NCBI GenBank assembly: GCA_947447005.1
Contig: CANFHO010000003.1
Span: 1-56,961 of the forward strand
Origin: Chitinophagaceae bacterium
GTDB taxonomy: Bacteria; Bacteroidota; Bacteroidia; Chitinophagales; Chitinophagaceae
Direction: 5' to 3'
DNA: 56,961 nucleotides
Shown here piece by piece: positions 8,967 through 18,942 of this stretch. Both the position numbers and the translations under genes were made by a program. Below the pieces are notes generated by a model. It was not told the DNA's origin and made no database searches. It worked only from the letters and a program-made list of their open reading frames with translations. Within the stretch, counting starts at the first letter, position 1. Every line of letters begins with the position of its first letter.

Positions 8967-11727
8967 TGATCATCTTGTTTTTTACAAAAATGATCTTCTT
9001 GGGTTGTTTCCCTTCCAGCCATTTCAATACAACAGGCTCTGCCATCACAATCCTTTCCACATCCTCTTGTGTTGCATTCATGTCCAACTGAAGCGTGGTC
9101 CTGGTTTTGCCATTGATAGCCAATGGATACTCCTTGCTTGTTTCGACAAGATATTTTTCTTCTACTTCAGGATAAGATGCATCTAAAATGGATCCGGAAT
9201 GTCCTGTCAAACTCCATAGCTCTTCACAAATATGAGGAGCATACGGTGTGAGTATGATTAAGAATTTCTCCAGAAGTTCAAGAGAGTGGCAGTTCAGATC
9301 ATTCAAATCATTAACTCCAATCATGAATCCACTCACGGCTGTATTGAAAGAAAACTTCGCAGTATCGTCTTCCACTTTCTTCATCATTTTATAGAAAGCT
9401 TTCCACGCAGCTGCATCTGCTGGTTGGGTTGAAACAACAGATCCTTTCTCTGCATCATAGAACAAACGCCAGAATTTTTTGATAAACCTATGTACCCCTT
9501 CAATTCCCTTGGTATCCCAAGGTTTATCTTGTTCTACAGGACCAAGGAACATTTCATACATCCTGAAAGTATCAGCACCATATTTTTCAACAATATCATC
9601 TGGATTAACAACATTGAAATAACGTTTACTCATTTTTTCGAGCCTGCTGCCACATTTATACACCCCATCTTCTGTAATGAAAGTTGCATCAGCAAAATCA
9701 GGCTTCCATTGTTTGAAAGACTCCATATTCAAATCAAATCCATCTACCAATGAAACATCTACGTGAATTTCATCTGTTTCGTATTGATCTTTCAGTCCAC
9801 CGGAGACAAACTGCTTTGTTCCCCTTATACGATACACCAAACGAGAATCTCCTCCAATTTTTCCCTGATTTACGAGACGCTTGTATGGCTCATCAAATCC
9901 AATGTATCCAAGATCAAACAAAGCTTTGGTCCACATCCTGCTGTATAACAAATGTCCTACCGCATGCTCTGTTCCTCCGATATAAATATCCACTTGTCCC
10001 CAATAATCACTTGCCTGTCTGCTACAGAATTCACCTTCATTTTTGGGATCCATATAACGAAGAAAATACCAGCTACTTCCTGCGTAACCTGGCATGGTAT
10101 TGACCTCTCTTATCCCACCTCCAAAGTTTGCCCATTCAGGCAGATTTGCCAGCGGGCCTTGAGCATCAGGACCAGGTTTCAGGTCCGACAAAGGAGGTAA
10201 AACCACAGGAAGATCTGACTCAGGCAATGTTTCAGCTACATCGCCTTTCCAAACAATGGGAAATGGCTCACCCCAATAACGTTGGCGGCTAAAAGCAGCG
10301 TCACGCATTTTATAATTTGTTTGGCGTTTGCCAATTCCCAAATCTTCGATTTTTTGAATAGCTACCCCAATAGCATCAGACATCTTCAGTCCACTCAAGA
10401 AACCACTATTCTCCAGCAAAGCGTCTTTCGTAGAATTTGCTTCTATGCCATTGAAATGTTCGCCAATGATATTGGTAACAGGTATATTGAAATGGTGTGC
10501 AAATTTAAAATCACGTTCATCTCCACAAGGCACAGCCATGATAGCACCAGTTCCATATCCTGCGAGCACATACTCACTGATCCATACTGGAATCATGCTA
10601 TCGTTAAAAGGATTTTTACAATAAGCCCCAGAGAAAACACCTGTGATTTTCTTTTCCGCCATGCGTTCACGTTCTGAGCGACTATTCACATATTCCAGAT
10701 ATTGATGAACTGCATCCGACTGTTCTTCCGTTGTAATGATTGAAACCAATTCGTGTTCTGGCGCAACGACCATAAAATCAACTCCAAAAATCGTATCAGG
10801 CCTGGTGGTATATACTTTTAGATTTTTACCTGCAGCTTTTGGATTGGTTGACTCCAATGCAAAATCCATTTCAGCTCCAAAACTTTTTCCAATCCAGTTC
10901 GTTTGCATGTCTTTCATGCTATCACTGAAATCAACCGTTTGCAAACCAGATAACAATCTTTCTGCATACTCAGTAATTCTCAAATACCATTGGCGCAATT
11001 TTTTCTTTACAACAGGATGTCCACCTCTTTCACTTACACCATTGATTACTTCATCATTCGCCAATACAGTACCCAACGCTTCGCACCAATTCACTTCCCC
11101 CACACCACAAAAAGCAAGTCTGTAATGCATGAGAATTTCAGCTTTTCTGGTACCATCAAAACCATTCCACTCATTTGAAGTAAACTGAAGCTTTCGATCG
11201 CCGGGACAAATATGACCACTGTTACCTTGTTGTGAAAAGATATTTTCAAGTTCATTGATTCTCTTGGCCTTTTGACTTGACCTATCGAACCAAGAATCAA
11301 ACAATTGAAGAAAAATCCATTGTGTCCATTTATAATAATCTGGATTTGATGTTCTCACTTCCCTATCCCAATCATAACAAAAGCCAATCTTATCCAGCTG
11401 ACCCCTGAAATTATCAATATTCTGGTCAGTTGATACCGCCGGAGGAATACCATGTTCAATGGCATATTGTTCAGCAGGCAATCCAAAGGAATCGTAACCC
11501 ATAGGGTGTAAAACATTGAACCCCTTCAAACGTTTATAGCGACTATAAATATCACTTGAAATATATCCCAATGGATGCCCCACATGTAAACCGGCCCCGC
11601 TAGGATAAGGAAACATGTCAAGTACATAGTACTTGGGCTTGCTGCTTTCATTACTCACTTTGTAGGCTCCTTGTTCTTTCCAAGCTGCTTGCCATTTTTT
11701 TTCTATATCTCTAAATCCATATTCCAT
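8953..11727 (-). CDS. leuS: Leucyl-tRNA synthetase
   Basis: Class I aminoacyl-tRNA synthetase charging tRNA-Leu; 924 residues. The HIGH-type motif is in FPYPSGAGLHVGHPLGY (about 39-55) and the KMSKS loop is EKMSKRYFNV (near residue 696). The editing domain (CP1) lies between, with TTRPDTIFGVDFMVVAPEH. A catalytic-domain insertion with GGTEHAVGHLLYSRMWTK and the C-terminal anticodon-binding domain are intact. There is an extra segment near residues 155-200 (GHICPGDRKL and flanks) as in other Bacteroidota LeuRS. Its 3' end overlaps the M23-like gene. Confidence 0.97.
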   Translation of the reverse strand: MEYGFRDIEKKWQAAWKEQGAYKVSNESSKPKYYVLDMFPYPSGAGLHVGHPLGYISSDIYSRYKRLKGFNVLHPMGYDSFGLPAEQYAIEHGIPPAVSTDQNIDNFRGQLDKIGFCYDWDREVRTSNPDYYKWTQWIFLQLFDSWFDRSSQKAKRINELENIFSQQGNSGHICPGDRKLQFTSNEWNGFDGTRKAEILMHYRLAFCGVGEVNWCEALGTVLANDEVINGVSERGGHPVVKKKLRQWYLRITEYAERLLSGLQTVDFSDSMKDMQTNWIGKSFGAEMDFALESTNPKAAGKNLKVYTTRPDTIFGVDFMVVAPEHELVSIITTEEQSDAVHQYLEYVNSRSERERMAEKKITGVFSGAYCKNPFNDSMIPVWISEYVLAGYGTGAIMAVPCGDERDFKFAHHFNIPVTNIIGEHFNGIEANSTKDALLENSGFLSGLKMSDAIGVAIQKIEDLGIGKRQTNYKMRDAAFSRQRYWGEPFPIVWKGDVAETLPESDLPVVLPPLSDLKPGPDAQGPLANLPEWANFGGGIREVNTMPGYAGSSWYFLRYMDPKNEGEFCSRQASDYWGQVDIYIGGTEHAVGHLLYSRMWTKALFDLGYIGFDEPYKRLVNQGKIGGDSRLVYRIRGTKQFVSGGLKDQYETDEIHVDVSLVDGFDLNMESFKQWKPDFADATFITEDGVYKCGSRLEKMSKRYFNVVNPDDIVEKYGADTFRMYEMFLGPVEQDKPWDTKGIEGVHRFIKKFWRLFYDAEKGSVVSTQPADAAAWKAFYKMMKKVEDDTAKFSFNTAVSGFMIGVNDLNDLNCHSLELLEKFLIILTPYAPHICEELWSLTGHSGSILDASYPEVEEKYLVETSKEYPLAINGKTRTTLQLDMNATQEDVERIVMAEPVVLKWLEGKQPKKIIFVKNKMINVVG

Positions 11728-11893
11728 ATTACGATGCTTTTATATGATCAATTTCCGACATCAAATAGCAAATAACCCTTTTTATTTGTACAGAATGTTT
11801 ACAAAGCTTGAAATAACAAGTTGAAAGCCTGTTAAAATTGAGCCAGGAACCTGATGAAGGAAGCGCAAAGTTACATAAACCCTTGAAAATTGT

Positions 11894-11901
11894 TATTTTT
11901 G
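11894..11901 (+). promoter_or_regulatory. Candidate -7 element upstream of ftsX
   Basis: TATTTTTG matches the Bacteroidota -7 consensus TAnnTTTG, 42 bp before the ftsX start. No clear -33 TTG was found at the expected distance. Confidence 0.35.
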
Positions 11902-11943
11902 AAAACCAAACGAATATAAAAAGCCTACAAAGCACAATATATT

Positions 11944-12819
11944 ATGACCGGACAAAGAAATGCATCGATGAAGCGCAGCAAACCATCCTATTTTATGCCC
12001 ATCCTGGGTGTTGGGTTGGTTCTGTTTATTTTGGGAATATTGGGTTGGTTGGTAATCAATGCCAGCAAGCTTGAAAACTATTTCATGGGAAATATTCAGG
12101 TACATGCATTCATTCGTGAAGGAACACCGCAAAAGGATATCGACCTTGTAAAAAATATCATTGCATCCAAACCGTATGCTAAAACTGTTGAATATGTAAC
12201 CAAGGACATGGCCCGAAATAAATTCATGGGCGATGGCAATGCAGATTGGAATAAAGTATTGGATTATAATCCTCTGCCCGCGAGTATTGACTTTTATCTC
12301 GACAAGGATTATGTCAATAAAGATAGTCTCAAAGTTATTTCTGCAGACCTCGCTACAAATTTCATTATCAGTGAAGTGAAATATCCTGATGCAGTAGTAA
12401 GCAACTTAAATGACGTTGTTAAAAAAATAAGCTACTTTCTTTTGACCATTGCGGGCGTTCTGGCAATTATAGTAATCATCTTAATAGATAACACCATCAA
12501 ACTGGCAATGTTCTCCAATAGATTCCTCATTAAGACCATGCAAATGGTGGGTGCCACCAGATGGTTCATTTCAAAACCATTTGACACCAGGGCTATTTTA
12601 AATGGCTTTATCAGTGCTATACTGGCAATCATTTCTATTGCAATCATTATCTATGGGGTAGAAAATTGGTGGTTGCCTGAACTTAAAGCATTGCACGACA
12701 GCGGAATGCTTACAATGATGTATCTTGTTTTGATACTGATTGGAATCAGCATCACATTTGTGAGCACACACAGAAGTGTAACCAAGTATCTTAAAATGAA
12801 ATTAGACGATCTTTATTAA
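11944..12819 (+). CDS. ftsX: Cell division ABC transporter permease FtsX
   Basis: Inner-membrane partner of FtsE that activates peptidoglycan hydrolases at the division site. The protein has 291 residues: one helix at about 18-40, an extracytoplasmic domain of about 120 residues (VHAFIREGTPQKDIDLV and on), then three helices with the FtsX-family signature around NRFLIKTMQMVGATRWFI (about 195-212). ftsE is not adjacent, which is common in this phylum. It begins the ftsX-DUF3098-uppP cluster, and the next gene starts 18 bp after its stop. Confidence 0.93.
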   Translation: MTGQRNASMKRSKPSYFMPILGVGLVLFILGILGWLVINASKLENYFMGNIQVHAFIREGTPQKDIDLVKNIIASKPYAKTVEYVTKDMARNKFMGDGNADWNKVLDYNPLPASIDFYLDKDYVNKDSLKVISADLATNFIISEVKYPDAVVSNLNDVVKKISYFLLTIAGVLAIIVIILIDNTIKLAMFSNRFLIKTMQMVGATRWFISKPFDTRAILNGFISAILAIISIAIIIYGVENWWLPELKALHDSGMLTMMYLVLILIGISITFVSTHRSVTKYLKMKLDDLY

Positions 12820-12837
12820 TACCAAGCAATCAAGAAC

Positions 12838-13074
12838 ATGGAAAATAATAACAACCTTTTCGGAAAAGAAAATCTTCGCTGGATGCTCATTGGAGCAGCT
12901 GTGATTATCTTAGGACTTATTCTACTCGCTGGTGGAAAAAACACAGACCCCAATGTATTTGATGTCAATCAGGTATATGGCAAAATGCATATTACAGTTG
13001 CTCCCATTTTGATTATTGCCGGACTTCTCATTGAAGTGTACGCAATCATGAAAAAAGGCAACAAAGAAGCTTAG
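12838..13074 (+). CDS. DUF3098 small membrane protein
   Basis: A 78-residue protein with two predicted membrane helices (about 14-30 and 52-70) joined by a short loop with NPFDV-like residues (TDPNVFDVNQVYG). This matches the DUF3098 family, a Bacteroidota protein usually found between ftsX and uppP. Function is unknown. The conserved position suggests a link to envelope growth or division, which is inference from context. Confidence 0.88.
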   Translation: MENNNNLFGKENLRWMLIGAAVIILGLILLAGGKNTDPNVFDVNQVYGKMHITVAPILIIAGLLIEVYAIMKKGNKEA

Positions 13075-13093
13075 ATAAACCCAGAACTGCTGC

Positions 13094-13888
13094 ATGGATA
13101 ATTTTCAAGCGATTGCATTAGCAATCATCGAAGGAATTACAGAGTTTCTTCCAGTTTCATCTACAGGACACATGGCTATTGCATCTGCTTTTTTTAACAT
13201 AGAAGATGATGCATTTACCAAATTATTTGAAATTGTTATTCAATTGGGGGCTATCCTTTCTGTGGTTTTCATTTATTGGAAAAAATTTTTAAACTTCAGA
13301 CATTTTTCCTTTTACACAAAGTTGATCATCGCAATTATTCCTGCATTGGTATTTGGCGCTGGATTAAAAAAACACATTGACCGTGTATTGGAAAATCCTT
13401 TATTTATTTCTATCGTATTGCTTGTGGGGGGTGTTATTCTATTGTTTGTAGACAAATGGTTTAAGGAAGGAGAAATAAATTCAGAAAAAGAGATTACACA
13501 TAAAAAAGCATTCATTGTAGGATTATATCAAGTGCTGGCAGTTGCATTTCCAGGGTTGAGCAGGAGTGCTGCAACAATCATTGGTGGGATGCAACAAAAA
13601 CTGACAAGATCAGCAGCTGCAGAATTCTCCTTCTTTTTAGCTGTGCCAACGATGATGGCAGCAACAGCAAAAAGCTTGTTGGATATTTGGCAAGATCATC
13701 CTGAAGTATTGAATATGGAAGGTATTCACTATCTCCTCCTTGGCAGCATCATTGCATTCCTCGTTGCATTTGTCGCGGTAAGATTCTTTATCCAATATCT
13801 GAAAACCAATGGATTCAAATGGTTTGGTGTTTACAGGATTATACTGGGAGTTGTTTTGATTACATTGATACTTACTGGCAAATTATAA
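13094..13888 (+). CDS. uppP: Undecaprenyl-diphosphatase UppP/BacA
   Basis: Dephosphorylates undecaprenyl diphosphate so the lipid carrier for peptidoglycan and O-antigen can be reused. Of 264 residues, most are membrane helices. The family signatures are EGITEFLPVSSTGHMA (residues 13-28, catalytic Glu and Ser) and FPGLSRSAATIIGG (about 153-166, with the essential Arg). Length is normal. It is 19 bp behind the DUF3098 gene in the same operon. Confidence 0.97.
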   Translation: MDNFQAIALAIIEGITEFLPVSSTGHMAIASAFFNIEDDAFTKLFEIVIQLGAILSVVFIYWKKFLNFRHFSFYTKLIIAIIPALVFGAGLKKHIDRVLENPLFISIVLLVGGVILLFVDKWFKEGEINSEKEITHKKAFIVGLYQVLAVAFPGLSRSAATIIGGMQQKLTRSAAAEFSFFLAVPTMMAATAKSLLDIWQDHPEVLNMEGIHYLLLGSIIAFLVAFVAVRFFIQYLKTNGFKWFGVYRIILGVVLITLILTGKL

Positions 13889-13957
13889 TCAGAAACATAC
13901 CCCTTTCTCCTTGCATTGTTTTTTTCATTATCTTCCCTTTAACCTAAATAGAATGCA

Positions 13958-15289
13958 ATGGAAAAAGGATCAAAAAAATTAGAGAATGCATGGGCCATGT
14001 ATGATTGGGCAAATAGCTCGTACAATTTGGTTATAACCTCTACTATTTTCCCAGCATATTATGTTGCAGTTACAAGTAGCAAAATTGCAGGTGAACTTTC
14101 GTACGTAAATTTCTTTGGTCTGAAAATCATCAACACAGCACTTCAGAATTATGCACTGGCTACCGTGTTCCTGATTGTTTCTTTTCTTTCCCCCATTCTT
14201 TCATCCATAGCAGATTTCAGAGGAAACAAAAAAGCATTCATGAAAGCATTCACCCTCATGGGAGCCCTTTCTTGCAGCATGCTATTTTTCTTCACCCCAG
14301 AAAAAGTGGAATATGGAATCATCTTCTTTGCCATTGCCGCATTGGGATTCTGGAGCAGCCTGGTATTCTACAATTCTTATTTGCCTGATATCTCATTTCC
14401 AGAAGACCGCGATCGTGTAAGTGCAAAAGGCTTTGCCATGGGATATATAGGAAGTGTGATACTTCAACTCATTTGTTTTCTGATCATTTTGCAACCTGGC
14501 TGGTTTGGATTGGATAACGGCGACAAAACATTAGGTCCTCGTATTTCATTTTTGCTTGTAGGACTTTGGTGGTTTGGATTTGCACAAATCACTTTCAAGG
14601 CATTGCCATCCAATACCAATGTAAACAAAGTCCTGAAAAAACATATCATCATCAATGGATTTCATGAACTTAAATTGGTGTTAGACCAAGTGAAGCAATT
14701 GATTGCACTTAAAAGATTTTTATTTTCATTTTTCTTGTTCAGTGTAGGAGTACAAACTGTTATGCTGGTTGCAGCAAGCTTCAGCAAAAAGGAGATTTTT
14801 CCAAAAGATGAAGATGAGCCAAAGCTATTACTCACGATTATCCTCATTCAATTAGTTGCACTTTTTGGCGCATTGCTCATGAGTAAGCTTTCTAAAAAAA
14901 TAGGTAATATACCAACCCTGCTGGTTGCAGTTTCCATCTGGATAGCCATTTGCATTTGCGGTTACTTCGTAAAATCACAAACACAGTTTTATATTCTTGC
15001 AGCATTCGTTGGCTTGGTGATGGGTGGAATTCAATCCATGAGCAGAAGTACCTATGCCAAATTACTTCCCAAAACAGAAGACACAACTGCTTTTTTTAGT
15101 TTCTATGATGTTACGGAAAAAATTGCATTGACAATTGGCCTTTATCTTTTTGCCAGCAATGAGGAACTTACAGGCAGTATGAGAAATTCAATTCTTGTAT
15201 TGATGGTATTTTTCATTTTGAGCTTTTTCGCATTGTTGTACACCAGAAAATCAGTAACCAAAGAAGAATATGCAGATCTTTTCAATTGA
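13958..15289 (+). CDS. MFS transporter, UMF1/Atg22-like
   Basis: A 443-residue protein with about 12 membrane helices. The N-terminus NAWAMYDWANSSYNLVI is the typical opening of the Atg22/UMF1 branch of the major facilitator superfamily, whose yeast member effluxes amino acids from the vacuole. RDRVSAKGFAMGYIG and GGIQSMSRSTYAKLLP are further family motifs. The bacterial substrate is unknown. Its last 20 bp overlap the start of the MBL-fold gene, so the two are translationally coupled and may act on the same compound. Confidence 0.88.
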   Translation: MEKGSKKLENAWAMYDWANSSYNLVITSTIFPAYYVAVTSSKIAGELSYVNFFGLKIINTALQNYALATVFLIVSFLSPILSSIADFRGNKKAFMKAFTLMGALSCSMLFFFTPEKVEYGIIFFAIAALGFWSSLVFYNSYLPDISFPEDRDRVSAKGFAMGYIGSVILQLICFLIILQPGWFGLDNGDKTLGPRISFLLVGLWWFGFAQITFKALPSNTNVNKVLKKHIIINGFHELKLVLDQVKQLIALKRFLFSFFLFSVGVQTVMLVAASFSKKEIFPKDEDEPKLLLTIILIQLVALFGALLMSKLSKKIGNIPTLLVAVSIWIAICICGYFVKSQTQFYILAAFVGLVMGGIQSMSRSTYAKLLPKTEDTTAFFSFYDVTEKIALTIGLYLFASNEELTGSMRNSILVLMVFFILSFFALLYTRKSVTKEEYADLFN

Positions 15290-16121
15290 TACGGGAATGT
15301 TTAAACTGGATGGCGGCGCTATGTTTGGTGTTGTACCAAAATCCATTTGGCAGAAAGAAAACCCTGCCGACGAGAACAACATGTGTGATTGGGCCATGCG
15401 ATGCATGCTTGTTATAGATGGCAATAGAAAAATATTGGTGGATACCGGAATGGGCAATAAACAATCTGAAAAATTTTTCAGCTACTATTACCCTTTTGGA
15501 AATGAAACGTTAATGGGTTCTATTGCAAAACATGGATTTCAAGCAGAAGATATAACAGATGTCATTCTCACCCATTTGCATTTCGATCATTGTGGCGGTG
15601 CTGTCAACCTTGTAAACGATCAACTTATTCTTGCATTCCCAAATGCAACATACTGGAGCAGTAAAAATCATTGGGAAGAAGCAACCAACCCGAATGCACG
15701 GGAAAAAGCTTCCTTCCTGAAAGAAAATATTCTGCCTATCCAAGAAAGCGGACAATTAAAATTTGTGGAAGAAATTTCAGGGCAAAGAACCCGATTTTCG
15801 GAAAACGTTGAAATCGCTTTTGTAAACGGACATACCAAATCCATGATGTTGCCATTTGTCAACTTTCATGGAAGAACAATTGCCTATATGGCAGACCTCA
15901 TTCCTTCAGCAGGACATATCCCTGTTCCTTATGTGATGGGCTATGATATGTTTCCAATGACTACACTTGATGAGAAAGAAACCTTTTTAAAAGAAGCATT
16001 CGAAAAAGATTTCATTCTGTTCTTTGAACACGACCCTTCCATTGTTATGGCAACAGTCCAAATGAATGAAAAAGGCGGGTTTAGGAAAAAAGAAGTAATC
16101 CCACTAAGTTTCATGGGGTGA
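15270..16121 (+). CDS. MBL-fold metallo-hydrolase
   Basis: A cytoplasmic metallo-beta-lactamase-fold hydrolase of 283 residues. The metal motif HLHFDHCGG (about 107-115) supplies the HxHxDH ligands. VNGHTKSM (about 187-194), MADLIPS and FFEHDPS supply the later ligands. It resembles quorum-quenching-lactonase and AHL-lactonase-like MBL proteins, but no substrate can be assigned. Start ATG at 15270, inside the end of the MFS gene. It is convergent with the DUF3108 gene, 3 bp away. Confidence 0.87.
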   Translation: MQIFSIDTGMFKLDGGAMFGVVPKSIWQKENPADENNMCDWAMRCMLVIDGNRKILVDTGMGNKQSEKFFSYYYPFGNETLMGSIAKHGFQAEDITDVILTHLHFDHCGGAVNLVNDQLILAFPNATYWSSKNHWEEATNPNAREKASFLKENILPIQESGQLKFVEEISGQRTRFSENVEIAFVNGHTKSMMLPFVNFHGRTIAYMADLIPSAGHIPVPYVMGYDMFPMTTLDEKETFLKEAFEKDFILFFEHDPSIVMATVQMNEKGGFRKKEVIPLSFMG

Positions 16122-16124
16122 TTG

Positions 16125-16931
16125 TTAATCCTTTTTAGGTAACTGCGACTGTAAAGGATAACGTAAATTTTTACAACTCATCATATCCACTTTTACACTA
16201 CCAACAGAGATTGGGCTCTCAATTCGCAGTGGCACATGATTGGCGTCGTCTGAAACCCAAACTGTCATTAATTCTCCTCCTTGGAAAACAGTTCCCTTAA
16301 TTAACAATGGCTTGAATTTGATTGCATTGTAACGTCCAAATCGCGTCTTGATGACTTCTTTGCCCATATAACGTATGTATACATTATGAATCTCTTCATC
16401 CAAAAACATCGCCAAAGGCACTTTTTCACCCACCTTAATATTACTGAAATCAATATTTCGGGCATAATAGATAGAGCTCAATACATCCTGAATACAAGAA
16501 TTAATTGGATAGGAACCCTTTTGCGTGATGGCCTTATGTTCTTCATAATTAAAATTCACCAACTCATCCTTCCTATAACCACCCTCTTCCACATGTCTTA
16601 CAAATCTATATGGCTTCAACATACCTGTATCAATATATGATTCATATCGATCACGCACCTTAAAAATCCAATCGTATGAAGGGTTTGATGTACCCAATCC
16701 CACAACATGATAAACCGGTTTGTTATTTATTTTAGAAGACTCAACAGTAAAAGAAGCATTACCTGCATCTACATACAAACCAATAACATTATAGAAGATC
16801 TTATAATTGATTTGCTCTCCATATCCGAATGAGTAATTTGCCAAATTACATAAAGATCCATTCCCTTGGTTTTGATCAAAAGCAAATAAAAAAGGAATGA
16901 AAAAAAGTAAGATTTTCCAATATACTTTCAT
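16125..16931 (-). CDS. DUF3108 exported protein
   Basis: A 268-residue protein with an N-terminal signal peptide (KILLFFIPFLFAF). The body matches DUF3108: GEQINYKIFYNVIGLYVDAG near residue 38, then SYPINSCIQDVLSSIYYAR (about 138) and VWVSDDANHVPLRIE near 232. Members are periplasmic or outer-membrane-associated beta-rich proteins of unknown role. It stands alone on the minus strand between an MBL gene and a flippase-like gene. Confidence 0.85.
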   Translation of the reverse strand: MKVYWKILLFFIPFLFAFDQNQGNGSLCNLANYSFGYGEQINYKIFYNVIGLYVDAGNASFTVESSKINNKPVYHVVGLGTSNPSYDWIFKVRDRYESYIDTGMLKPYRFVRHVEEGGYRKDELVNFNYEEHKAITQKGSYPINSCIQDVLSSIYYARNIDFSNIKVGEKVPLAMFLDEEIHNVYIRYMGKEVIKTRFGRYNAIKFKPLLIKGTVFQGGELMTVWVSDDANHVPLRIESPISVGSVKVDMMSCKNLRYPLQSQLPKKD

Positions 16932-17020
16932 GTTACAAATATAACATCAAGTGAGATGGCATTGTTCAGATGGTAATTATCTATGAATAAATATTTCTTA
17001 AAGTTGATACAGTTCATATT

Positions 17021-17995
17021 CTATTGAGGTTTATTTTTTACTAAAAAGAAGAAACTCCCAATCAGAGATGGCAATAAAAGATTAACTAACCAGATGATGA
17101 ACATAGAGAGACCTATGCCCAATAAATTAAAACTTATCATTCCAAAAATCTTGATTCCCAACCCCAATCTCATTCCAAGCTCTAGAAACGTAACACTTGG
17201 AACAGCTGATAAAATCAAAAACAGAAATGATAATAATATCCAAAGATCACCAATGCTGATATGTACATGACAAATGGTAAAAACAACCCAATATTGCATT
17301 ACAAAAACAATATATCTCAAACATGAATAAAATAATACTTTAACCAAAACCATATTGGTTAAGTCTGGTGTAGTATTCATTTTATTGACAAATGGTTGCA
17401 ACCATTTAATTGTAATGAAAAAACCAATTATTTTATCTGCCTTGAAATATGTCAAAAAAATAAAAACGAGTATAACAGGGTTAACAATTGCCAACGGGAA
17501 TAAAATTGATTTGAAGAGAGGTGATAATTGAGCATATGGAAATACAATTATCCATATTACTGCACACCATCCTAATATAACGGTTACAATCAATTGCGCA
17601 ATTCCTGAAACGAACGTAAATGAGCTACCTAGGATTTTTTTTTCATCGGGAAGATGCCATATTCTCCCTATAAACTCTCCCATCCTATTGGGCGTAGCAT
17701 TTGCAAATGACAATCCGGATAGAACTGCTTTGAATGCCTGAATGTAATTAATATGCATTGAACTTGAAAAAAGCACTTGCCATTTAATAGCTTCGAGCCC
17801 CCAATTCATGCACATTAAAAAAATCAATAACAAATACAATACTACATCTGCAAAACCGATGCCTTTATAAAATGATGCATACTGTTCCCAAAATGTGCCT
17901 TGGGCTTGCATTTGGTGTATTGCATCATAGGCTAACCATATGAACAATAAAGGTCCAGCCAGATAATTGAAAAATATTTTGATACTTTTGTTCAG
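17021..17995 (-). CDS. Lysylphosphatidylglycerol synthase TM region / UPF0104-like membrane protein
   Basis: Integral membrane protein of the flippase-like family also found as the N-terminal half of MprF and in YbhN, with about seven to eight helices. WGLEAIKWQVLF and LSFANATPNRMGEFIGRI are the family motifs. No ATG fits. The frame stays open above the TTG at 17947 and encodes LNKSIKIFFNYLAGPLLFIW, which looks like the genuine family N-terminus. I therefore extend it to a CTG at 17995 (325 residues); the TTG at 17947 would give 308. It is divergent from ruvC with only about 31 bp between the coding ends. Substrate unknown; no catalytic aminoacyl-transferase domain is attached. Confidence 0.75.
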   Translation of the reverse strand: MNKSIKIFFNYLAGPLLFIWLAYDAIHQMQAQGTFWEQYASFYKGIGFADVVLYLLLIFLMCMNWGLEAIKWQVLFSSSMHINYIQAFKAVLSGLSFANATPNRMGEFIGRIWHLPDEKKILGSSFTFVSGIAQLIVTVILGWCAVIWIIVFPYAQLSPLFKSILFPLAIVNPVILVFIFLTYFKADKIIGFFITIKWLQPFVNKMNTTPDLTNMVLVKVLFYSCLRYIVFVMQYWVVFTICHVHISIGDLWILLSFLFLILSAVPSVTFLELGMRLGLGIKIFGMISFNLLGIGLSMFIIWLVNLLLPSLIGSFFFLVKNKPQ

Positions 17996-18026
17996 CGCTA
18001 ATGATTCTATTCAAAATTAATCTCCC

Positions 18027-18611
18027 TTGCAGAAGAAAGCTAAAATAATTTTAGGAATCGATCCGGGAACCGTCATCATGGGATACAGTATACTGGAATC
18101 TTCCGGCAATTCGCTGCGTATGTTGGAGATGAATGTAGTGAAATTGAATGGGAAAAAGGATATGTTTGAAAGGCTAGGTATTATCCATGAAGTAATCCAG
18201 CAACTGATCAAAAAATATCATCCAGATGATATGGCAATTGAAGCTCCTTTTTTTGGAAAGAACGTACAAAGTATGCTCAAATTAGGCCGCGCACAAGGCA
18301 TTGCCATTGCGGTAGGTATTTCAAACAACCTACATGTAACAGAGTACTCTCCAAAAAAAATCAAGCAATCAATTACTGGCAACGGAAACGCAAACAAAGA
18401 ACAGGTATGGAAGATGCTAAATAATATCATGCCACTTAGCCATTCGCTTCAATACTATGATGCCTCAGATGCTTTGGCAGTAGCCGTTTGTCATCATTTC
18501 AACGGACATGGTTTGAATATATCCAGTAAGCCTGCCACAAAAAAATCAAAAACAAAAAAGGCATCCGCCTGGGAAGATTTTATCAAAAAGAACCCTGATA
18601 GAGTCAGCTGA
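18027..18611 (+). CDS. ruvC: Holliday junction resolvase RuvC
   Basis: Endonuclease that cuts Holliday junctions moved by RuvAB. The protein has 194 residues, with the acidic catalytic residues visible in LGIDPGT (near 11), AIEAPFFG (near 73) and DASDALAVAVCHH (near 150). A stop codon lies just upstream in frame and no ATG occurs before residue 18, so the start is TTG at 18027. The C-terminal 25 residues are lysine-rich beyond the conserved core. It is divergent from the flippase-like gene. Confidence 0.93.
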   Translation: MQKKAKIILGIDPGTVIMGYSILESSGNSLRMLEMNVVKLNGKKDMFERLGIIHEVIQQLIKKYHPDDMAIEAPFFGKNVQSMLKLGRAQGIAIAVGISNNLHVTEYSPKKIKQSITGNGNANKEQVWKMLNNIMPLSHSLQYYDASDALAVAVCHHFNGHGLNISSKPATKKSKTKKASAWEDFIKKNPDRVS

Positions 18612-18941
18612 TTATTTAAGTTTCACCCAAAAATAAATAAAAGGAACTATCAACAATAGTTTGTAATAATCGAATGCATGTACATAAACATCGAGCCCTA
18701 CATGGGTAAAAATTACTCCCAAAAAAAGCCATAAGGCCCATTTCTCCCTGGATCCAATAAAAGACAATGCAAGAAAAAGGATGATATTCAAAAAAACATG
18801 AGCTGCGGTATATAGCAAACCCAGATGGGCATAGGCCCCGGTAAAGCTATACAAAACATCAAAAATTCCGAGAGCAAAAAGAAGACCAAGAACAATATTG
18901 AAAATAATTTCCTGGGTGGCAATTGCCTGTTTTTGTGTCAT
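18612..18941 (-). CDS. Small integral membrane protein, unknown function
   Basis: A 109-residue protein with about four predicted helices (roughly 12-31, 40-60, 67-85 and 92-107) and a histidine-containing loop, THVGLDVYVHAF. I do not recognise the family. Its stop codon directly abuts the ruvC stop on the other strand, and its start is 1 bp after the HIT gene stop, so it is the last gene of a greA-HIT-membrane protein operon. Confidence 0.7.
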   Translation of the reverse strand: MTQKQAIATQEIIFNIVLGLLFALGIFDVLYSFTGAYAHLGLLYTAAHVFLNIILFLALSFIGSREKWALWLFLGVIFTHVGLDVYVHAFDYYKLLLIVPFIYFWVKLK

Positions 18942-18942
18942 A

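Noticed and set aside
11728-11943. Possible small RNA in the 216-bp gap between leuS and ftsX
   Set aside because: No hairpin, T-run or conserved-looking structure was visible apart from a single -7-like element.
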